The position numbers and the translations under genes are program-made. The notes below the pieces were generated by a model. The model was not told the DNA's origin. It searched no databases and saw nothing but the letters and a program-made list of their open reading frames with translations. From NCBI RefSeq assembly GCF_004916905.1, contig NZ_SDLV01000016.1:1-64000 (forward strand): 64,000 nt of DNA. The letters are read 5' to 3'. Of this stretch, positions 23,891 through 32,144 are shown one piece after another (positions within the stretch are counted from its first letter, which is position 1; each line of letters starts with the position of its first letter). This DNA comes from Chryseobacterium candidae. GTDB taxonomy: Bacteria; Bacteroidota; Bacteroidia; Flavobacteriales; Weeksellaceae.

Positions 23891-25693
23891 ATGATGACAC
23901 GTAAATTTTTTTTTCCGGTATTGCTGATGCTGGCTATGCTGGTACCATCTTTAATTCATCTGTCTGCACACGGATATGTACTGAGTCCTGCCTCAAGAGG
24001 ATATCAGGGAAGCCTGGACAAGGCCACACTGGGTTATTCTGCAGCATTTGGAATCTATGGATCTGTCATTAATGAACCGGGATCTCTGGAAGCTCCGAAA
24101 GGGTTTCCTGCGTTGGGTCCTGCCGACGGAAAGATTGCCTCCGCTAATGGAAGTATAGGAGGAGACACTACACTGGATATCCAGACTGCCGACAGATGGA
24201 AGAAAACAAATATCTCCACGGGTGTGAATGCCTTTATCTGGAAATACTCGGCGTATCATGCGACAGCGAAATGGCATTATTATATGACAAAGCAGGGTTG
24301 GAATCCCAACCAGCCTCTTTCCCGTCAGGATCTTGAGCTTATTGGAACAGTTGCACATAATGGAACACCCCCCCAGGATAATGTTTCTCACCAGATTACC
24401 GTTCCTGCAAACCGTACCGGCTACCATATTATTTTAGCGGTCTGGGATGTAGCGGATACTATCAATGCATTTTATAATGTGATTGATGTTAACGTAACCT
24501 CCGGAACAGGAGTTTCTGCTCCTGCCACCCCAACAGGATTATCACAAATAGGAGTAACCAGTTCTACTGCTAAAATAAGCTGGAATCCACAATCTGATGC
24601 GGTATCTTATAACGTTTTCCGCAACGGACAGAATGTTCAGCAGGTAAGCACACCTTCATTTCAGGATACAGGTTTAACTGCCAATACAGTTTATATATAT
24701 GAAATACAGGCAAAAGGCTCTTCCGGACTTACTTCACCGAAAAGTTCACCACTCAATGTAAAGACAAACAGTGAAGGTATTCCTGAAAAGCCTACAGCAC
24801 CCTCAAACCTTCATTCAATGGGAGTTACCGAAAACTCCGTTTCCCTAATGTGGATGGCATCCACTCATACACAGGGAATTAAAAATTATCAGGTCTTTGA
24901 AAACGGAATCAAAGTAGGAGAGACTGTACAAACAAGCTTTTTACGGACAGGATTATCACAAGACACAGAATATACCTATACCGTAAGATCTGTTGCAATG
25001 AACGATCAGCTTTCGGATATGGGTAATGAATTAAAAGTCAGAACAAAAAAAGTTACACCAGGAAATGGGCAATCCTATTGCGGAGCAGAGCAGTATAATG
25101 CTGCTAATGCATATCCTGCAGCCGGAGTGAAAGTTTTTTACTCTTGTAAAATCTGGAAAAATAAATGGTACGCAAATCCTGGAGAACTTCCGGGAGCGAA
25201 TATGGTGTGGGAGGAAGTAAGTGTATGTACAGAAGGTTCTGGCTGTGAATCAGGCGGTCCGGTTACGTATTGCGGAGCACAGGAATATAATCCGGCAAAA
25301 ACGTATTCAACAGCAGGAACTAAAGTATTCAATGCCTGTAAAATCTGGGAAAACAAATGGTACGTGAATCCGGGAGAAGCGCCGGGAAGTAATGCTGTCT
25401 GGAAATTTGTAAGCGACTGTAATGAAGGGCAGGGTTGTAAAACATCTGTTCTTGCCAGTAAAGAAAATGATCTTTCAATCATAGTATCTGAGCATTTGAT
25501 CAATTTTGCACCTGAAAACTTCTATGATAAAATAAGCAGAATAGATATTATTACTCCACATGGACTTCAGATAATGACTTTTATGAATCCAGAAAAAGAC
25601 AACATGGATATCAGCCGCCTTCAGCCTGGAATCTATTTTATAAAGATCCACTATAAAGATGGAAGAAATATGACCAAAACCATCAGAAAATAG
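23891..25693 (+). CDS. Secreted AA10 lytic polysaccharide monooxygenase with FN3, CBM and T9SS domains
   Basis: Copper enzyme that oxidatively cleaves chitin or cellulose outside the cell. Signal peptide 1-26 leaves His27 as the N-terminal copper ligand (H-G-Y-V-L-S-P-A-S-R). The second ligand is His123 in A-Y-H-A-T-A-K-W, and the axial Phe194 is in N-A-F-Y-N-V, so the AA10 site is complete. Two FN3 domains follow (about 210-295 and 303-388). Two Cys-rich repeats (about 394-451 and 462-515) share Y-C-G-A-x-x-Y-N and K-W-Y-x-N-P-G-E and resemble CBM5/12-type chitin-binding modules. The last ~75 residues (S-R-I-D-I-I-T, L-Q-P-G-I-Y-F-I-K) look like a type A type-IX-secretion sorting domain. Chitin is the likelier substrate. 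Monocistronic. Confidence 0.93.
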   Translation: MMTRKFFFPVLLMLAMLVPSLIHLSAHGYVLSPASRGYQGSLDKATLGYSAAFGIYGSVINEPGSLEAPKGFPALGPADGKIASANGSIGGDTTLDIQTADRWKKTNISTGVNAFIWKYSAYHATAKWHYYMTKQGWNPNQPLSRQDLELIGTVAHNGTPPQDNVSHQITVPANRTGYHIILAVWDVADTINAFYNVIDVNVTSGTGVSAPATPTGLSQIGVTSSTAKISWNPQSDAVSYNVFRNGQNVQQVSTPSFQDTGLTANTVYIYEIQAKGSSGLTSPKSSPLNVKTNSEGIPEKPTAPSNLHSMGVTENSVSLMWMASTHTQGIKNYQVFENGIKVGETVQTSFLRTGLSQDTEYTYTVRSVAMNDQLSDMGNELKVRTKKVTPGNGQSYCGAEQYNAANAYPAAGVKVFYSCKIWKNKWYANPGELPGANMVWEEVSVCTEGSGCESGGPVTYCGAQEYNPAKTYSTAGTKVFNACKIWENKWYVNPGEAPGSNAVWKFVSDCNEGQGCKTSVLASKENDLSIIVSEHLINFAPENFYDKISRIDIITPHGLQIMTFMNPEKDNMDISRLQPGIYFIKIHYKDGRNMTKTIRK

Positions 25694-25716
25694 TAAAAAG
25701 AATAAACAAAAAGGTG

Positions 25717-25835
25717 GTCTCAAAAGTGTCATTCTGAATGAAATGCAACGTAATGAAGAATCTCATATTACAAATTGTGAATAAGACTATTCCTTCGTCA
25801 GAATGGCGAAATGCAAATAGTTTTACTTTTGAGAC
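25717..25835. repeat. 119-bp element with terminal inverted repeats
   Basis: GTCTCAAAAGT (25717-25727) and ACTTTTGAGAC (25825-25835) are perfect inverted ends. A second inverted pair, CATTCTGA (25730-25737) and TCAGAATG (25798-25805), lies inside. The interior resembles the cattctgaa...gaagaatctca repeats common in Bacteroidota intergenic DNA. No coding content. Confidence 0.7.
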
Positions 25836-25939
25836 AATTTCTTTTTTCAAAAATATTTAACAGCCGTTAACAAGACTATTGCATTGTTATTGATTTTAAA
25901 CAAACACTGGAAACGGAATAAAATGCTGGTAATGCAGTG

Positions 25940-25970
25940 AAAATCCGGGCATCTTTGATGCCCGGATTCT
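25940..25970 (-). terminator. Terminator after the DUF4349 gene
   Basis: AATCCGGGCATC and GATGCCCGGATT form a 12-base-pair stem with a 3-base loop. On the minus strand a short T-run follows. It ends the DUF4349 gene and may also stop readthrough from the opposite side. Confidence 0.8.
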
Positions 25971-25983
25971 TAATAAGTTAATT

Positions 25984-26871
25984 TTAATCTTCTTTCTTTG
26001 ATTTCCATTTTCTCCAAATAAAAATAATAACAGGAATAAGCAAAAAGAAAGGCCACAGAGAAATGATTCCGAGCATAAAGCTTACAAAACTGTTCCAGCC
26101 TTCCGTTACCGAATCTACAAACCGGCTTCCAAAACCTATTTTTGAGGTTGCTGAACTTCTCACTTTTTCTTTATATAAATTTAAATTCAGAGTGCTGTAA
26201 TTCACACGGTCATCAATAAAACGAAGACTCCCTTCTGCCACATCAATCTCATCTTCCAGATCGCGTATGTTTTCCTGAATTTCAAGCATATCTTTTGTGG
26301 TAGCTGCCTTTTTAAGCAGGTCACGGTATTTTTCCAGATATATCTTTTTATTGGCCAGCTTTATGGCTATATCCGTATATTCTTCTGTTACATCATTAGA
26401 TGAAATATTTTTAGACAAAACAGTTCCTACACCATCCGAAAATGAATGGATCAGAGCATCAAAATTTTTATGAGGCACGCGGATAATCAGGCTTAGATTA
26501 TCATCCATATCCGTATTTTGAAACTCTTCTTTCTGGATGTAAGCATTGTTTTTCTTGATGATCTCATAGACCTGATTCTGTGTCTTTTTGATATCACCCA
26601 CCTGAATCTTCATATCTCCGTTTTTGATGATTTTTTTAGAGATCGTATCTGTTTTCTTAGGGATATAAGTTTCTTTGTTTGTAACATTTTCATCAGATAC
26701 CAGCTTTTCGGAGACAGAAAGTGGTGGAGGTGGAGGTGCCGCTGCAGGAGAAGGGGCTTTATCTTCGGTTAGAACTTCCATCAGGTCGGCTTTCACTTCC
26801 TGTTGTTCACCCCCTGATTTGCTGCAATTGATCAGGATAAGACCTGATAACAGGAAAATCATTTTTTTCAT
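25984..26871 (-). CDS. DUF4349 lipoprotein
   Basis: Function unknown. 295 residues. A lipobox ends I-L-I-N-C with lipidation Cys16. A Pro/Ala-rich low-complexity linker (near 40-55) follows. The DUF4349 core spans about 75-255, with I-I-K-N-G-D-M-K-I-Q-V-G-D-I, a coiled-coil stretch (L-E-I-Q-E-N-I-R-D-L-E-D-E-I-D) and Y-S-T-L-N-L-N-L-Y. One transmembrane helix near 265-285 and a basic tail end the protein. Being both lipidated and membrane-spanning suggests inner-membrane anchoring. It stands divergent from the DUF2891 gene. Confidence 0.88.
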   Translation of the reverse strand: MKKMIFLLSGLILINCSKSGGEQQEVKADLMEVLTEDKAPSPAAAPPPPPLSVSEKLVSDENVTNKETYIPKKTDTISKKIIKNGDMKIQVGDIKKTQNQVYEIIKKNNAYIQKEEFQNTDMDDNLSLIIRVPHKNFDALIHSFSDGVGTVLSKNISSNDVTEEYTDIAIKLANKKIYLEKYRDLLKKAATTKDMLEIQENIRDLEDEIDVAEGSLRFIDDRVNYSTLNLNLYKEKVRSSATSKIGFGSRFVDSVTEGWNSFVSFMLGIISLWPFFLLIPVIIFIWRKWKSKKED

Positions 26872-27037
26872 GGCTAGTTAGTTTTTTATGGATACGATCA
26901 AAAAGTGTGCTCAAAAATGACCATTTGTAAAATGAATGAAAATTTAAAACGAAAGAATGTTAATACAAAATCAATAAATAGCTCTAAAACCGATCTGAAA
27001 ATTGCTGAGACTGATAAATTATTTTTATTTTTAAATC

Positions 27038-28105
27038 ATGAAAAAAAGTCTTTTAGCATTTGTGTTTTCTCCATTTCTGATGTATGCCCAGGAAGCTCCG
27101 AAACTTACAGACGATATGGCGATGAAATTATCTGACAAACCTCTTCACTGTATCAACCAGGAATATCCGAATAAAACGGCCCACATCATCAATAATGCAG
27201 GCGAAGTTCCTTTAACTCCAAAAGATCTTCACCCCAGTTTCTACGGATGTTTCGACTGGCATAGCTCTGTTCATGGACATTGGATGCTGACAAGGCTTTT
27301 GAAAACAAAACCCAATCTCTCTAATGCCAAAGACATTGAAAAAATTCTTGACGAATCATTTCAGAAAGAGAAACTGCAAGCAGAAGCAGATTATTTTACA
27401 AAATATCAGCTGACGGGAACTTTTGAAAGAACCTATGGCTGGGCGTGGATCTTAAAGCTGGATGAAGAACTGACCAACTGGGATCATCCGAAAGCTACAA
27501 TATGGCATCAAAACCTGAAACCACTTACAGATCAGATCCTGAAGTCCTGGAAAACCTATCTTCCAAAACAAACTTACCCAAACAGAACCGGAGTTCACCC
27601 AAACACTGCATTTGCAATGGCTTTTGCTATAGACTGGGCAAGAGCAAATAAAGATAAAGAATTCGAAAATCAGCTGATGGAAAAGGCTAAATACTTTTTC
27701 TTAAAAGATCAGAAAACGCCTGCTTATCTGGAACCGGATGGGTCGGATTTCTTTTCGCCAAGTCTGGAAATTGCAGATCTGATGCGTAGGGTCCTTCCTC
27801 AAAAAGAATTTGTACAGTGGCTGAATGCCTTCTATGAAAAAAGGAGTCTGGAAAATGTTGAAAGAATTCCGGTAGTGAGTGATCTGAGCGATTATCAGAC
27901 CGTTCACCTTGTAGGATTATCTTTTTCCAAAGCATGGTGTATGAAAGGAATTTCCAATGCACTTCCTGCCAATCATCCTCTGAAAAAAGATTTCAGGAAA
28001 ACAGCAGATGTATTTCTAAATAACGGATTGCCGCTGCTTTTCCAGGGAAATTACGGTGGAGATCACTGGCTGGCCAGTTTTGCTGTTTATGCGCTGGAAG
28101 ATTAA
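27038..28105 (+). CDS. Secreted DUF2891 protein
   Basis: 355 residues with a signal peptide (M-K-K-S-L-L-A-F-V-F-S-P-F-L-M-Y-A). The family motifs C-F-D-W-H-S-S-V-H-G-H-W near residue 70 and Y-G-W-A-W-I-L-K-L are clear, and the protein looks largely alpha-helical, possibly an alpha/alpha barrel. The conserved His/Asp/Trp pattern suggests an enzyme acting on sugars, but no DUF2891 activity is established to my knowledge. Its last four bases overlap the convergent Mpo1-like gene. Confidence 0.85.
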   Translation: MKKSLLAFVFSPFLMYAQEAPKLTDDMAMKLSDKPLHCINQEYPNKTAHIINNAGEVPLTPKDLHPSFYGCFDWHSSVHGHWMLTRLLKTKPNLSNAKDIEKILDESFQKEKLQAEADYFTKYQLTGTFERTYGWAWILKLDEELTNWDHPKATIWHQNLKPLTDQILKSWKTYLPKQTYPNRTGVHPNTAFAMAFAIDWARANKDKEFENQLMEKAKYFFLKDQKTPAYLEPDGSDFFSPSLEIADLMRRVLPQKEFVQWLNAFYEKRSLENVERIPVVSDLSDYQTVHLVGLSFSKAWCMKGISNALPANHPLKKDFRKTADVFLNNGLPLLFQGNYGGDHWLASFAVYALED

Positions 28106-28575
28106 TATCTGATTCCTGCTTTTTTAAGAACAAAGCCTAACAGCCATATGGGTCCTATCAGAAGAAACTGCAGATCTTTAAGGAAACTAGGCTTTTTTCC
28201 TTCAATTTTATGGCCTATAAACTGAAAAATCCATGTGATGATAAATACAGAAAGGTAAACCATCCATGATTGTTTTCCGAAACTAATATTGGTCAGATAG
28301 ATGAAATGTTCCATCATAAGCATGATCACGATCATTATAATAGCGATCAATAAAGAGAGCCTTACATAGAACAGAGTGATCAGAGTAATCACCAAAAGGC
28401 TTATAATACTTGCACATCCGAAGTAGGAAGTGCAGAAATGTGGTGAGGGAATCAGGGAGGCGAACCCCAGAATTGTCCAGAAAATTAAGGGCACACAAAT
28501 CCAGTGAATGAACTTGTTAGTCGCGTTTCTATGGCTTTTACTGTATTCGGCAAATAATAGATCAACCTTTCTCAT
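28102..28575 (-). CDS. Mpo1-like (DUF962) membrane protein
   Basis: 157 residues. It begins with the family pattern L-L-F-A-E-Y-S-K-S-H-R-N-A-T-N-K-F-I-H-W and ends F-I-G-H-K-I-E-G-K-K-P-S-F followed by L-L-I-G-P-I-W-L-L, the hallmarks of YGL010w/Mpo1 proteins. In yeast Mpo1 is an Fe(II)-dependent dioxygenase in fatty-acid alpha-oxidation, and the conserved His residues (H16, H24 and the C-terminal H) are kept here. Four or five membrane helices are seen. Bacterial function is not established. It is convergent with the DUF2891 gene and divergent from the AraC gene. Confidence 0.85.
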   Translation of the reverse strand: MRKVDLLFAEYSKSHRNATNKFIHWICVPLIFWTILGFASLIPSPHFCTSYFGCASIISLLVITLITLFYVRLSLLIAIIMIVIMLMMEHFIYLTNISFGKQSWMVYLSVFIITWIFQFIGHKIEGKKPSFLKDLQFLLIGPIWLLGFVLKKAGIRY

Positions 28576-28613
28576 GCTGAAGGGAAATTGGATTCCTGCT
28601 AAAATAATAAAAT

Positions 28614-28645
28614 TTTGTAATCACTGGTAAGATTGCTTACATTTG
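28614..28645 (+). promoter_or_regulatory. Promoter of the AraC-family gene
   Basis: TTTG (28614-28617), 20 bases, then TACATTTG (28638-28645), a near-ideal Bacteroidota promoter. The -7 box ends four bases before the ATG, so the transcript should begin at or next to the start codon. Confidence 0.7.
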
Positions 28646-28649
28646 TCTT

Positions 28650-29495
28650 ATGTCTGCCCTGGAAAAATTTGGCGTTGATATTTTTACCGAACATAATATT
28701 TTCGAGCGAATAGCTGTGGGTAAACCGTTTCGCCCCGAAAATCCTGCTTTTATTTTTATTAAATCAGGAACTATAAAACTCCGTCAGCACTTCAGTGATC
28801 TGGAGGTTTCTGCCAATATGTTTATGGTAACCGATCCGCAAACCATTTACGAAGTGGTGGGAGTAACTGATGATTTTCAGTCGAGGATGGTTTCTTACAA
28901 AAGAGAATTTATTTCTGCCTTATCATTGAAATTTAACCGTCTGATTACGTATCGATATTTCAGGCAGCAGATGAATAAAGGAGTTCCTTTTCATGAGGAC
29001 GAAATGGAGGTCGTATGGAAAAGTGTCAATTTTCTGAAATATATTCTGGATTCTGATACCGAAATGCTTTATAAAAAGGAAATGGTGGAGCATCTTTTCT
29101 CCGTTTTCTGCTATCAGATGGCAGGAATTATTTCTAAGGAAGATAACAGCTCTATGAACCAGATGTCCAGACAGGAAGAGATTGTATTCGTATTTCTTAC
29201 CGACCTCGCAGAGCATCATCTTACCGAGAGAACCGTTGAGTTCTATGCCGAACGGCAGTCAATTACAACCAGACATCTTTCTTCTGTAGTAAAGGCGATC
29301 ACGGGAAAATCTGCAAGCCAGATCATCGCCTTAATTGTGATCAACGAGGCGAAAGTGCTCCTAAACTCTTCCAATAAACCGGTTTCAGAGATTTCTTCTA
29401 TTCTCGGATTCAGTGATCAATACTCGTTTTCTCACTTTTTTAAGAAGCATCTGGAGGTAAGTCCTACACAGTACAGACATCAGTTCGAAAATTAA
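28650..29495 (+). CDS. AraC-family transcriptional regulator
   Basis: 281 residues. The N-terminal ~170 residues form a sensor domain that starts with a cupin-like section (A-F-I-F-I-K-S-G-T-I-K-L-R). The C-terminal ~100 residues are the double helix-turn-helix: S-A-S-Q-I-I-A-L-I-V-I-N-E-A-K-V-L-L and I-S-S-I-L-G-F-S-D-Q-Y-S-F-S-H-F-F-K-K. It lies 89 bases before the TolC-HlyD-MFS operon on the same strand, and that operon has its own promoter, so it is the likely local regulator. The inducer is unknown. Confidence 0.92.
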   Translation: MSALEKFGVDIFTEHNIFERIAVGKPFRPENPAFIFIKSGTIKLRQHFSDLEVSANMFMVTDPQTIYEVVGVTDDFQSRMVSYKREFISALSLKFNRLITYRYFRQQMNKGVPFHEDEMEVVWKSVNFLKYILDSDTEMLYKKEMVEHLFSVFCYQMAGIISKEDNSSMNQMSRQEEIVFVFLTDLAEHHLTERTVEFYAERQSITTRHLSSVVKAITGKSASQIIALIVINEAKVLLNSSNKPVSEISSILGFSDQYSFSHFFKKHLEVSPTQYRHQFEN

Positions 29496-29533
29496 AATCT
29501 TACATTTGAACATCTTTTTCCAAAAATCAAACA

Positions 29534-29564
29534 TTTGATTGATTTTGTTGTTGATCTAACTTTG
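29534..29564 (+). promoter_or_regulatory. Promoter of the efflux operon
   Basis: TTTG (29534-29537), exactly 19 bases, then TAACTTTG (29557-29564): a full match to the Bacteroidota consensus. Transcription should start near 29570, about 15 bases before the tolC-like ATG. Confidence 0.85.
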
Positions 29565-29584
29565 CATCTGTAAAACAAGGTAAA

Positions 29585-30895
29585 ATGACAAAGAAAATAA
29601 AAACAGCACTATCTGTACTGATAGCAGCTTTTCCTGCGCTGTTTTTTTCACAACAGATCAAACAGATGACTGCAGGTGAGGTGGCGGAACTCGCTGTTCA
29701 GAATCATCAGCAGCTCAAAGTTTCTGCGCAGAATATTGGTATAGCAAAACAAAATATGAATGTCGTTAAGCTTCAGAAACTTCCTACGATTACCGCTTCT
29801 ACAAGTCAGTTCTATTTGGGAGATGCAGTCGCTATTGATAAAGACTTTTCGAATTCTACAAACGTTCCGATGCCGCATTACGGAAGTTCGTATGCGGTAC
29901 AGGCCACGCAACTGATCTTCAAAGGAGGATTGGTAAATAAATCTATCGAAATGGCGGGGCTTCGCGAGCAGCTTTCCGAACTGGATTTAGAGAAAAACAA
30001 ACAGGACGTGAAATTCTTAGTGATTTCCAATTATCTGGATGTCTATAAGATCATTAATCAGGAAGAGGTATTTCAGAATAATAAAAAACTGGCTCAGGAA
30101 CGTTTGAAAAATATCCAGAAATTCTATCAGCAGGGAATGGTCACAAGAAATGAGGTCATTCGTGGAGAATTGGCTATCAAAAACCTGGATCAGGGAATTC
30201 TTACCCTTACCAATAATAAAAAAATCCTTAATTATAATCTGAATATTGCATTAGGCCTATCCTCTGATACGGAGATTATCCCTACGGAAAGTCTGGAGAA
30301 TAAAGAATCCGGAATCGGTATGGAGTATTACAGAGAGCTGGCTCATGAAAGCAATCCATTACTGAAATCTGCTCAAAAAAACATTGCTGTTGCAGATAAA
30401 AATATTGAAATTATCAAAACAGACAATTCACCTACACTTGCCGGATTTGGCGGATATACGCTGCAAAGACCTATCACGACAAGAAATCCTGTTTTGGATA
30501 TGTATTCAGGGGGCTGGCAGACAGGGGTTTCTTTGAGCTACAACATTGATACGCTTTATAAAACAAAAGAGAAAGTAAAATTAGGGGAACTACAAAAGGA
30601 TCAGGCGAATGACGCACTGACTCTGGTTCAGCAGAATGTAGATATGGCGGTGAATGCAGCGTATACCAAATACCAGGAAGCGATTCAGCAGGCTGATATT
30701 CTGAATGATTCCAAAAGACTGGCGGAAGAAAACTATAAGATTACGGAAGCCAAATATCTGAATCAACTGGCTGTACAGGCAGAAATGATTGATGCGCAGA
30801 ACCAAAAACTGCAGGCAGAGCTTGATTATGCCAATGCTGAAATCAATGTTCTGTATCAGTATTACAACCTTTTGAAATCTACAGGAACACTTTAA
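29585..30895 (+). CDS. TolC-family outer-membrane efflux protein
   Basis: Outer-membrane channel of a tripartite exporter. 436 residues with a signal peptide (cleavage after L-F-F-S), then two long coiled-coil repeats typical of OEP/TolC proteins, for example L-A-V-Q-N-H-Q-Q-L-K-V-S-A-Q-N-I and a matching second repeat near residue 260 (N-P-L-L-K-S-A-Q-K-N-I). It is the first gene of an operon with an HlyD-type adaptor (24 bases on) and an MFS pump, so it likely works with them in drug or metabolite export. Confidence 0.93.
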   Translation: MTKKIKTALSVLIAAFPALFFSQQIKQMTAGEVAELAVQNHQQLKVSAQNIGIAKQNMNVVKLQKLPTITASTSQFYLGDAVAIDKDFSNSTNVPMPHYGSSYAVQATQLIFKGGLVNKSIEMAGLREQLSELDLEKNKQDVKFLVISNYLDVYKIINQEEVFQNNKKLAQERLKNIQKFYQQGMVTRNEVIRGELAIKNLDQGILTLTNNKKILNYNLNIALGLSSDTEIIPTESLENKESGIGMEYYRELAHESNPLLKSAQKNIAVADKNIEIIKTDNSPTLAGFGGYTLQRPITTRNPVLDMYSGGWQTGVSLSYNIDTLYKTKEKVKLGELQKDQANDALTLVQQNVDMAVNAAYTKYQEAIQQADILNDSKRLAEENYKITEAKYLNQLAVQAEMIDAQNQKLQAELDYANAEINVLYQYYNLLKSTGTL

Positions 30896-30919
30896 TTTTT
30901 AAAACTGAAAATCAATACA

Positions 30920-32035
30920 ATGGGAAACAAGGGACAAACCACACAAAATACAACACCAAATCCGGCAGCATCCACCGCAGAGAATAAAAAAAAGAAAAAT
31001 AAAACCAATAAAATCAGAGCAATCATCTCCAATATCATCGTTTTTCTGGTGATCGGTTTCGGGTTATTCTGGTTAATACGTGAATATTTCCATATCGGAA
31101 GCAAAACCTATACGGAAGCGGCTCAGGTAGAGGAATTTATTAACCCTATCAATACGAGAGTTTCTGCTTATATCAAAGAAATCAAGTTCATTGAACATCA
31201 GCGTGTTAAAAAAGGAGATACTCTGGTAATACTTGATGATCGCGAAATTCTTACACAGCTGGGGCAGGCAGAAGCAGCTTATCAGAATGCGATGGCACAA
31301 AAAACAGCTACCAGCTCTTCCGTGAATACAGTTTCCAACAATATCAATGTAATGCAGTCCAATATCGCAGGAGCAAAAGCAAGATTATGGAATGCTGAAC
31401 AGAATTTAAACCGATATAAAAACCTTTTGGCAGCCGAAGCAGTTACCAGACAGCAATATGATCAGGTGAAAACTGAATATGATGCGCAAAAGGCTGCTTA
31501 TGAAACCTTAGTGAACCAAAAACAATCTGCTAACCTTTCCACTACCGAAGTAAAAAGCAGATTGGGAATTAATGATGCTGAAATTAAAAGAACAAAATCT
31601 GCTTTGGATATGGCGAAAATTAATCTTTCGTATACTGTAATTACAGCACCTTATGATGGAGTAATGGGAAGAAGAACAATCTCTGAAGGTCAGTTGATTC
31701 AACCCGGACAGCAGGTTGCCACGATTGTTCTGAATGGCCAGAAGTGGGTAACTGCCAACTTCCTGGAAAGCCAGATGCCGAATATCAAAGTCGGAGAAAA
31801 AATTTCCATGACGGCTGATGCTTTGGGAGGGAAAAAATTTGAAGGAATTGTGACTGCAGTTTCAGCGGCTACCGGATCAAGGTATTCAAGCGTGCCTACA
31901 GACAATTCTACCGGAAACTTTATCAAAGTACAGCAGAGAATCCCTGTAAGAATAGAGTTTACAGCTTCCAACAAAAAAGAAGATCTGGATAAACTGAGTG
32001 CCGGAATGAATATGAACGTGAATATTGGTCAGTAA
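30920..32035 (+). CDS. HlyD/EmrA-type membrane fusion protein
   Basis: Periplasmic adaptor linking the inner-membrane MFS pump to the TolC-like channel. 371 residues: a short cytoplasmic, Lys/Asn-rich start, one transmembrane helix (about 35-58), a biotinyl-lipoyl half (V-K-K-G-D-T-L-V-I-L-D-D), a long coiled-coil hairpin (about 110-220), and the second lipoyl half (V-I-T-A-P-Y-D-G-V-M-G-R) with S-E-G-Q-L-I-Q-P-G-Q near 255. The architecture is EmrA-like, fitting the MFS partner. Confidence 0.93.
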   Translation: MGNKGQTTQNTTPNPAASTAENKKKKNKTNKIRAIISNIIVFLVIGFGLFWLIREYFHIGSKTYTEAAQVEEFINPINTRVSAYIKEIKFIEHQRVKKGDTLVILDDREILTQLGQAEAAYQNAMAQKTATSSSVNTVSNNINVMQSNIAGAKARLWNAEQNLNRYKNLLAAEAVTRQQYDQVKTEYDAQKAAYETLVNQKQSANLSTTEVKSRLGINDAEIKRTKSALDMAKINLSYTVITAPYDGVMGRRTISEGQLIQPGQQVATIVLNGQKWVTANFLESQMPNIKVGEKISMTADALGGKKFEGIVTAVSAATGSRYSSVPTDNSTGNFIKVQQRIPVRIEFTASNKKEDLDKLSAGMNMNVNIGQ

Positions 32036-32144
32036 TTTAAAAATTTAATCATTGAAAGATTAAAAGATTGGAAAATGCAGATGTTAAGCTGAAAATTTTC
32101 AGTCACTAACTTCTATTTTCTAACCTCTAACTTCTATATTCATT

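Noticed and set aside
26905..27135. 76-codon open frame upstream of and overlapping the DUF2891 gene
   Set aside because: Out of frame with the DUF2891 signal peptide, and its translation is Lys/Asn-rich noise from an AT-rich leader.
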